A stretch of 64,000 nt of DNA from Numida meleagris (Eukaryota; Chordata; Aves; Galliformes; Numididae), in the NCBI RefSeq assembly GCF_002078875.1, contig NC_034438.1, positions 22,271,030-22,335,029 on the forward strand, read 5' to 3'. The notes under the pieces were generated by a model. The model was not told where the DNA came from. It did not search any database and was given only the letters and a program-made list of their open reading frames with translations. This document shows positions 57,101 to 64,000 of the stretch, piece after piece. Position 1 is the stretch's first letter. Every line of letters starts with the position of its first letter. The translations under genes and the position numbers were made by a program.

Positions 57101-60100
57101 TATCTGTTTCACCCTTTGCAACAGGTGAGACCCATCTGCAGACATCAGGCCAGACGCTGAATAAACCAACCCATGGTCAAAAAAGCCCCAATTCCTGCAG
57201 TGGCACCAGCCTCTTAGTCATGTGTTTATGAGATGACTTTTCCTGGTCCTCTCAGTATCCCTTGCTGCCACAGAAGGGATAGAGAAAAATACCCTGTGTA
57301 CTTCCACTCCATCAACTAACCACCCCACCACCCTGACATCCCATTTGATAGCCTTCAGGCTTTTCTTAGCAACTTCATCACTGCCAGCCTGCACTATCAG
57401 TAAAGGACAATAATCAGAGAGGCAAACCAGACTAGGGAGTCTCCTAGTAATGTCCCTGACCTGGGCCCCAGGGAGGCAGCACACTTCTGTACAGATGGAG
57501 TCTGGCCGATATATTGGGCCCTCCATTCCCCTCAGAAGGGAGTTGTTTCCGACCATTACCCTTCTTTCCTTCTTGGTGGAGGCAATCTTGAGGCATGGAG
57601 TTGATCGCTTCACTCTAGACAACCTCTGGGTGGACCTTCCACTGCATTCTCACTCACCTCTCTCTCAAGGTACAGAGTCTCAAACTTATTATGTAGGGGC
57701 ATCTGGGGAATTGAGTTAAGTATGGACGGGGTTTGCCTGTGACACTGAGCTGGGACCTGTTTCCATTCCTGCCTGTCTCTTAGGTCCCCTCCCTCTGCCT
57801 GATGGTGACAGGGCAGGGGGTCCGCCATTGTTTGAGGCGTTTCACCACAGTGCATTTCTCACAGGTATGGCAGGGAGTTACTCCACCAGTCTATCTCCTG
57901 CTCAGACTCCCTGATACTGCTCAACCTCTCCACCTCCTCGAGTTCTGCCACCAGGCTGAGCAGATCTTCTGCCTGCTCACACCTCATGCAGGTGGTATCC
58001 CTGCCGCCCTCTACCGGCAGCATCAGGCTCTGGCATTCCTTTCATCTAGAGACCGGAACGGCCGCATTCTTGACAGGCACTCCATGTGAGCTCAGTTACA
58101 TCCCTGTCACTGGCCTGAATTCGGGAGCTCCAGTCACTTGCCATTCTCAAGTGGCTTGGCTTCCTTGTTTCACAAGCTCTATGATTTGAAGTATTAGACA
58201 AACTTAACTGAAACATTAGCAAAACTGAGTGGGAACAAGGAGAAATTTGGTGCCTATATTTAGTATACTACCCTTTATTTTGGTGTTAAGATAAATGGGC
58301 TTTTTTTGTTTAATCTAAATAACTTTGGTTAAAGCATTTATGTTGTTGATACATCATAATGGTCTTAAAGAATGCAACTTTATTTCCTTCATTAGTCTGA
58401 TCATGGAAACGATGAAAGACATAATGATGCTTAACTGGGAAATACTTCAAGCTCATCGGGTAAGTGTCAGTTGTACCTTCTGTTGCAGTTGCGCAGGCCT
58501 GCCAACTTCAGTATGGGCAGAGGCAGAGTCTAAAGTAACAGGAACGCACAAGTCATTTGAACTAAATATATGGTCCAAATGTGGATCCTAGGGGTGTTAA
58601 AATTAGCAAAATGGTTACTTAATGTGAATATGTAAGGAAGTCTGCTTCTAGAGCTGCCCTTAACAGCTTCTGTGGACTGAATTAGCGTCATCAATATTTA
58701 TAGGAGATGACAGTCTAGGATTTCTTTTTTTTCTTTCAGCAAGCATGTGTGATTAGAGAGAATTTGAATGACCTCAGAAGGCAAAGATACTGTAAGTGTT
58801 TTTTATATATTGGCTTTGTTTTATAATTAAAAACACAGTTCATATCTTAAACTGCTTCTTTAGAAATATTAATTCTCAATACAGTTATAAACATTCTGAA
58901 AAGGAGTGTGTGAAATACTATAAAAATAAGCTTATATGATGTCTACATGAAAGTAAGACTGATACAGTAGAATATGTCAGTCATATAGTAGGCCAGGTAT
59001 ATAGGAGTGTGCTAAAAATGGTGATGGTGTTTCATTGTTTAGTACAAGCTCCTCAGCAGATTACATTTCACTTACTATCTCAGATCAGTTCTGAGAGGCC
59101 TAAAGGATTTTTTTTTTTTTTTTTTTTTTTTTTTGTCAAACTGTACTTTTGTGAAATCTTTGTGAAATAGGAGTGGATTTACTTACAAAGAGCTTGTGTA
59201 ACAGCATAGGTCTTGTTATTCAGTATGCTTATTGTGGTGGGTCAAACTAAGATTTGAAATCACTTTTGACAAGTAACTTGAGAAATAAGGGAAGGAATGC
59301 TGGGTAAGGAGGAGCAGCATGCTTTCTATTTAAGAACTCTCCCTTAAAAGTATTATTCATTCTAACTTTTAGCCTAGTATTCTATTAAAAATGGTAACAT
59401 TACTGGTATTGTCCATGCATCCCTTGTGTAACTTTTGAATTTGTTTTCCATCAAATTTGAAAAAGGGAAAAAGATCTAAAATGTCTCTGCCTGTAGAGTC
59501 ATATCAAATGAAGACAGGGTGTAGGACAGGTGTTCAAATCAGCGTCCACGTCTGATGGAAATGCAGACAGTTTTGTTAGCAGCCAGGGAACCAGGCAGTG
59601 CATGTTGATACCAGATACCCATGGCATTTGTTTCTCATGGAAGGTACGTTAGAGGGAAGGGATGGAGTGAGACATTTGAGCTATTACAATAGAACTGCCT
59701 TAGATGTCTATAAGGAAGAAGTATCTCTTTAGGTCTTCTGCCCAGTGATCAACTTTTGTATGCTTTTGTTTTCCTAATAATTGAACAGTTCTGAAACAGG
59801 CCGAAGGAGAGAAGGCACTGAGAATTTTTACCACAATGAGAAAAAAAAAGGAAGTAGTGAGAAAGAAAATGACTGAAAAGTTGAAGTTTATCCACAAGAA
59901 TTTACAGCATGAAAGGAATGTGACTGTGTTAATTCAAAATATATTCCAGGTAACGTCATAGCTTTCAGAAGCAGGTTTGCAGTTTGCGTTACAAAAAGAT
60001 AACATACTGTATACCGAATGTAACTTCAAACAAAGTCGTGTTTTCTAAAATCTTTTTTATAACAGCATCAAAGAAAAAACTGCAGTATGAACAGTAAACC

Positions 60101-61556
60101 TTACTGTTTTAAAGACTAGAAGTATTGTATCATTAGAGACTTGTTTGGAGTAATTATTTACAGAGTTTAGAAACAGTCTATCATTGTCTATTTCTCTGTT
60201 CCCTTAAAACTACAAAGATAATGCATCTCCTAGAAGTATGTCTGTCGTGACAGAGGTCATATTTCCTTATGCTATGAGTCACCTCTGCACCCCCTCAAAC
60301 CAGTTTCCCAGTCTTGTGACTAGGACAAATTAGTAGGTCTTAATCCTGTGATACCAGTGAGCCAGTCTGGTCCTTCTAATTAGGTGTTGCCCTCTGCAGT
60401 GTTGTGAAAGTGTTGTTAAATATTTTCATCAGTGTAGCCTTCGTGCTCTTGGTTACCCATCTGTCAGCTACTGCTGAATAGTCTGTATTCGCACAGCTGG
60501 CTGGCAGGTCACCCAGAGTTTGGCATCATGCAAAGTAAGGAAGAAAACTGTGATACAAGATTAGAGTGGGAGGCAACATCCTGCAACATCCTGTGCTTAG
60601 AGGGGCTCTACTAAGGGTCATGTACCCTCTGCTGCTGGTTGGTACTTGTCCTTTCACAGCATCCCCTGCAGATCAGTGACCTATTAAGTACAAAGATGAG
60701 AGGCACAGTGCATTGCGGGAGCTGCAAGTTTGTCAAATTAGTTATGAAATACCAGTGAAAAATGCACAGTTTACTTGAGAGAGAGAGAGAGAGAGAGAGA
60801 AAGAGGCATTTAGATGGAAGACAGGATATACTCATTCTGTGAATTCATATTGTCAGAAGAATTTCAAGAACAGAAAAGGAGCCTCGTGTTTTTGTGTTGC
60901 ATGCTTTGTCTACTAGTGGCTTGAAATATGTCTCATCTCATTAAGAATGGGAAATTAAACATTTTAGTGGGTTCTGTGTTATGTTTAATTAGTTCTATTT
61001 ATGTTCTAAATGACATAAATAGGACAAATCTTTTTTTGGTTAAATTTAAAAATTCTTATATTAAGTCCAGAATGGCAGAGTGAGAATGCTAGAAACTGCA
61101 TTGTCATGTGTTAAGGCAAACTTTCTTTCACATGGTTAAAAAAAAAAAAAAAACCAAAACCTCTTAAGTTGCCATCTTTAAAATAGGAATAGTGTGCCAG
61201 CACCAGCAGAAAATCTGAAGGGCTGTTTTGTTGGTTTTTTTTTTTTTGCCCACGTACCAACAGTAGCCACCCCCCCCAGTCCTGCCCTTTTAAAATGGTG
61301 CTGTGAGTTTCAAGGGCTTCCAAACTGGGGAAGTAAAAACAAAACAAAACAAAAAACCAACAAAAAAAAAGTGAAATAAAAGCCAGCACTCCACCTTTTG
61401 ATTCTTTTTTGAAAGCATTTGTGCTTTTTAAACATTAGTTTTTCTGTCTTGCAGAATATCATAGTTGGATGCCGAATCAACTGGGCCAAAGATCCATCTT
61501 TAAAAGCAGTTTTTCTGCAGCTTGAGAAAGATACCTCCATTCAGAATCTCTTGTAG
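54161..61556 (+). CDS. CENPH: centromere protein H (inner kinetochore CCAN subunit)
   Basis: Nine coding exons: 54161-54261, 54370-54425, 54766-54808, 55214-55285, 55953-56009, 58396-58459, 58740-58791, 59789-59949, 61455-61556. They join in frame to 235 codons (human 247). CENP-H belongs to the constitutive centromere-associated network with CENP-I/K/M; in chicken DT40 cells it is known to be needed for CENP-C targeting. The protein is mostly coiled coil: exons 4-8 are rich in Lys/Glu/Leu heptads (such as AKESLEEVGKVKAAFENKAL). The conserved C-terminal block has NIFQNIIVGCRINWAKDPSLK (exons 8-9), matching human QNLILGSKVNWAEDPALK. The N-terminal exon is GC-rich and weakly conserved, and its donor GTCCGT is not a strong consensus, so the exon 1/2 border is the least certain. 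Intron 5 holds a 2.2-kb CR1; intron 7 has a 27-T run. Confidence 0.93.
56021..58185 (-). mobile_element. CR1 LINE, long 5' part (ORF1 and endonuclease), in CENPH intron 5
   Basis: Read on the minus strand from about 58185: Leu/Glu-rich coiled-coil ORF1 sequence (57900-58010), then the ORF1 esterase-like domain (VMVGNNSLLRGMEGPIYRPD at 57497-57556, and IVQAGSDEVAKKSLKAIK at about 57340-57400). Then the ORF2 apurinic-type endonuclease follows, with ICYRPPDQDEE (about 56700-56735), SPALVLMGDFNFPDI (about 56605-56650), EVNFLMHLVREPTRE (about 56500-56545) and the linker VPWDSVLKGKGVQKGW (about 56260-56310). It stops at about 56021, before the reverse transcriptase. All frames carry stops. The 5' end near 58185 is approximate. 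Confidence 0.85.
59108..59134. repeat. poly(T) run, 27 nt
   Basis: Uninterrupted T run in CENPH intron 7; length is likely to vary and is prone to sequencing error. Confidence 0.95.
60777..60800. repeat. (GA)12 microsatellite
   Basis: Twelve perfect GA units in CENPH intron 8, followed by AAAGAGG. Confidence 0.95.
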
Positions 61557-62231
61557 TCGGGAAGCTGATGTTTGACTTTAGACTGTACTTACTTAATATA
61601 CTATACCTTATTGTGTGAAATTACCCTTTTAGCATGAGATTTTAACCTTTCTGAAATTTCTCTTTTCTACAGACTCAGACTATAGCCATGCCACTCACTT
61701 TTCCAAAGTGATATTCTAACTTGGTAGACAGCAGGTGTTACAGTGCCTATAATGTAGCTGACAAAAGGAGTTCAAGAGCCAGTTTGCTGCTGTGCTATGC
61801 CCATAACTAATTTCCCTGTGAGATGCAGCAATTATACAAAAAATGACAATGTGTGTTATGAGCATTTACTGGGGGGCTGACAGTGTGGCCCTGCCAATTC
61901 CCTGCACAGAGGGAGAGGTGCCCGCGTGGCTCTATGCCTCCAGGCCCTGGGCACCGCGCCCTATGCAGAGCTCAGGCTGCACAGCTTGCTTATATCCTTA
62001 TTTTAAACTCTGGACATTTTCTGTATACTCTGAAATGTGTTGCTGCACTGCATGGTGTGTAGCTAAGGTGAGCTCCCAGGAATCAGATGGAGGTTGCTGC
62101 TGCTGTCCCACCTGGAAAACAGAAGTGAGAGAAGCGGCTTCATGTGGGCAGTATCCCACTTCTTTAAACACTGACGACTACGTGCCTAACCTGTACTCAA
62201 TTCGCTAAACCTGTCGGCGTGTAACGACCTA

Positions 62232-62237
62232 AATAAA
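62232..62237 (+). terminator. CENPH: candidate poly(A) signal of CENPH
   Basis: AATAAA about 676 nt after the CENPH stop and about 175 bp before the MRPS36 start. It is the only clean AATAAA I see between the two genes. Use of a variant signal nearer the stop cannot be excluded. Confidence 0.55.
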
Positions 62238-62280
62238 GAGCTACTGCTGCTGCTTCTACTCGAGGTCCGCTTTGTAAAAG

Positions 62281-62411
62281 GGGGCCGTCCCACAACGCCG
62301 AGTCAGCCCCGCCCAGTGGCCCCGCCCCGTCGGGTCACCCTGCTTACGCGACTGGGCGGGGCCCGGCGCTGCCCCTCATGCGGCCGGTAGTGCGCAGGGC
62401 GGGGGGTCACC
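62281..62411 (+). promoter_or_regulatory. MRPS36: GC-rich promoter of MRPS36
   Basis: Two GC boxes (CCCCGCCCAG at about 62308 and CCCCGCCCCG at about 62321) and an inverted one (GGGCGGGGCC at about 62354) mark an Sp1-type housekeeping promoter without TATA. AAGATGGCGGC at 62421-62431, just inside the coding sequence, is the classic YY1 motif found near starts of many mitochondrial and ribosomal genes. A CpG island runs from about 62280 to 62720. Confidence 0.65.
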
Positions 62412-63011
62412 ATGGGCAGCAAGATGGCGGCGGCCACTCGGGTCGTTCAGGTACCGGCGCCCTCCGCGAGGGCAGAGCGGGAGCAGCGCGGTGGTGGGGC
62501 CGGCAGCTCGGCGCGGCCCGCGGGACCCGCCCGCGGCCAGCCGCACCTGAGGAAGCCTGAGCCTGGGGCTGCGGCGGGGAGGCCGACGGTGTCCTTGGCG
62601 TGGGGAACGGGCGTGCGGGGCCGGCCCGGGAGCGGGTCCTGCGGCGCTCAGCGCTCTGTGAGCTGCTCGCGGCTCCCTCTGCAGCGCGGTGATGGCTGCG
62701 GGGGGGAAGGGAACGCGCCCCTCGTTGGGACGCGAGGGCGGAGGAATACCTTCAAGGATGAAGTTCCTCCTTGGGTGAAAGCAAAACGGCGGTGGGTGAG
62801 AAGGTGGTCAAACTGGCAGTGCACAGAGCAGTGATACGGAGAGGTTGTACAACACCATGAATGTCCCTTTGTATTATAGAGAAGTTAATGTTTGTCCGGA
62901 AATGCATGTTATTCCTGTTATTTCTTTTCTGCCTTGTTACTTTGCAGGCAGTGAAGCCACATACTCCACTGATTAAGTTTCCGGACAGAAAAAGCAGTCC
63001 CAGGCCTAAAA
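62412..63011 (+). CDS. MRPS36: MRPS36 / KGD4, first two coding exons (gene continues past window)
   Basis: Exon 1 is 62412-62450 (MGSKMAAATRVVQ) and exon 2 is 62948-63011 (AVKPHTPLIKFPDR... to PRPK plus one base), with donors GTACCG and GTAAGT. These 34 codons match the start of human MRPS36 (MMGSKM..., VKPHTPLIRFPDR). First named a mitochondrial small-ribosomal-subunit protein, it is now regarded as KGD4, the adaptor that tethers the E3 subunit in the 2-oxoglutarate dehydrogenase complex of the mitochondrial matrix. The remaining exons (about two thirds of the ~100-residue protein) lie beyond the window. Met5 (MAAAT) is an alternative start. An upstream ATG at 62378 opens a frame in another phase that overlaps this start. 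Confidence 0.9.
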
Positions 63012-63145
63012 GTAAGTGTTTCACCTGGGGATGCAGCATGCCCCAGATCTCTTTGCATTAACAGTTCTGTACCAGAATGCAATTTCTGCTTTAGGCAAAA
63101 GACTCAACTGATTTCAAGTAAGGTTTCTGAAAAAGGCTTGTTTTA

Positions 63146-64000
63146 CAGAATCACAGGGGCTAGAAGAGACCTCAAGAGATCATTGATTCCAGCCCCCCTG
63201 CTAAAGCAAGTACCCTACAATAGGTCACACAGATGGGCATCCAGATGGGTCTTGAACATCTCCATAGAAGGAGACTTCACAGCCTCTCTGGGCAGCCTGT
63301 TGCAGTGCTCTGCAACCCAAACCATAAAGAAGTTCTTCCACATGTTAGTACAGGACTTCCTATGTTCAAGTTTTAGGCCATTATTCCTTGTCCTGTTGCT
63401 ACACATCACTGAAGGAGCCTGGCCTCATCCATTTGCCTCCCACCTTCCATTAGATATTCATAAACATTGATCAGATCCCCCCACAGTTTTCTTTTTCCCA
63501 CACTGAACAGACCCAGATTACTCAGCCTTTCCTCATACAGGAGATGCTCCAGGCCCTTAATCATCTTTGTGGCCCTCTGTTGGACTCCTTCTAGAAGATC
63601 CCTTTCTTTTTTGAACTGAGGAGCCCAGTTCTTTTTTGAACTATTAAATCAATAGTTTAAATGTGGCCTGACGAGGGAATAGTAGAGGGGGAGGATCCTC
63701 TCCCTCAGCCTGCTGGCCACAGTGATTTTCATACACCCCAGGATACCTTTGGCCTTCTTGGCCACATGCTGGCTCATGGCCAACTTGTTGTCCAGGACTC
63801 CCAGGTCATTCTCTGCAGAGCTCCTCTCCAGCAAGTCATCTCCTAACCTGCACTGATGCATGCAGTTGGTTATTCCTCCCCAGACGCAAGACTCTACACT
63901 TACTCTTGTTAAACCTCGTCGGGTTCCTCCCTGCCCAACTCTCCAGTCTGTCCAGGTCTTGTTGAAGGGCAGCACAGCCTTCTGGTGTGTCAGCCATTCC
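63146..64000 (-). mobile_element. CR1 LINE, 3' part, in MRPS36 intron 2 (runs off window)
   Basis: On plus it starts AGAATCACAGGGGCTAGAAG, the reverse complement of a CR1 3' UTR. Minus-strand frames give KLEHRKSCTNMWKNFF...HCNRLPREAVKSPSMEMFKTHLD (about 63230-63370) and LLERSSAENDLGVLDNKLAMSQHVAKKAKGILGCMK (63725-63840). A frameshift and stops separate them, so it is inactive. It extends to the last base of the window. Confidence 0.9.

Overview
This is nuclear DNA from a bird, most likely a galliform (chicken or a close relative). The evidence is split genes with GT-AG introns, CpG-island promoters, many CR1 LINE fragments with the avian 3' tail of ATTCTATG-type repeats, and hAT/mariner composite elements of the kind known from chicken. 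Gene order is SLC30A5 - CCNB1 - CENPH - MRPS36, all on the plus strand. It matches human 5q13, a segment that corresponds to the avian Z chromosome, so a Z location is likely but is inferred from synteny only.

Positions 1 to about 26.5 kb form a gene-poor flank upstream of SLC30A5. No convincing gene was found there. It holds a solo LTR with intact target-site duplications (7454-8022), two almost identical young CR1 copies in opposite orientation (11586-12493 and 18094-19271), a mariner relic (12925-13433), a hAT element carrying a mariner remnant and a CR1 (17942-20008), and older CR1 RT and endonuclease fragments facing each other (about 23.7-26.0 kb).

Positions 26.6 to 47.1 kb hold SLC30A5 (zinc transporter ZnT5). 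It starts in a CpG island, has 16 coding exons and a joined length of 770 codons. One intron appears to be GC-AG. The introns contain several CR1 fragments and a second hAT/mariner composite.

Positions 50.1 to 63.0 kb are gene-dense. CCNB1 (8 exons, 447 codons) ends about 0.4 kb before the CENPH start codon. CENPH (9 exons, 235 codons) ends about 0.85 kb before the MRPS36/KGD4 start codon. Only the first two coding exons of MRPS36 are in the window. CCNB1 (mitotic CDK1 partner) and CENPH (inner-kinetochore subunit) both act in mitosis, and both promoters carry a CDE/CHR-like pair with 4-nt spacing, a hallmark of G2/M genes.

I found no evidence of a new biological system. The most useful observations are the matched CDE/CHR promoters, the GC-AG intron, the nested transposons whose order of insertion can be read, and a long 3'-truncated CR1 that begins about 10 bp after a CENPH splice donor. 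All exon borders were placed by eye from reading frame, splice consensus and recalled similarity to the human proteins; no alignment was run.
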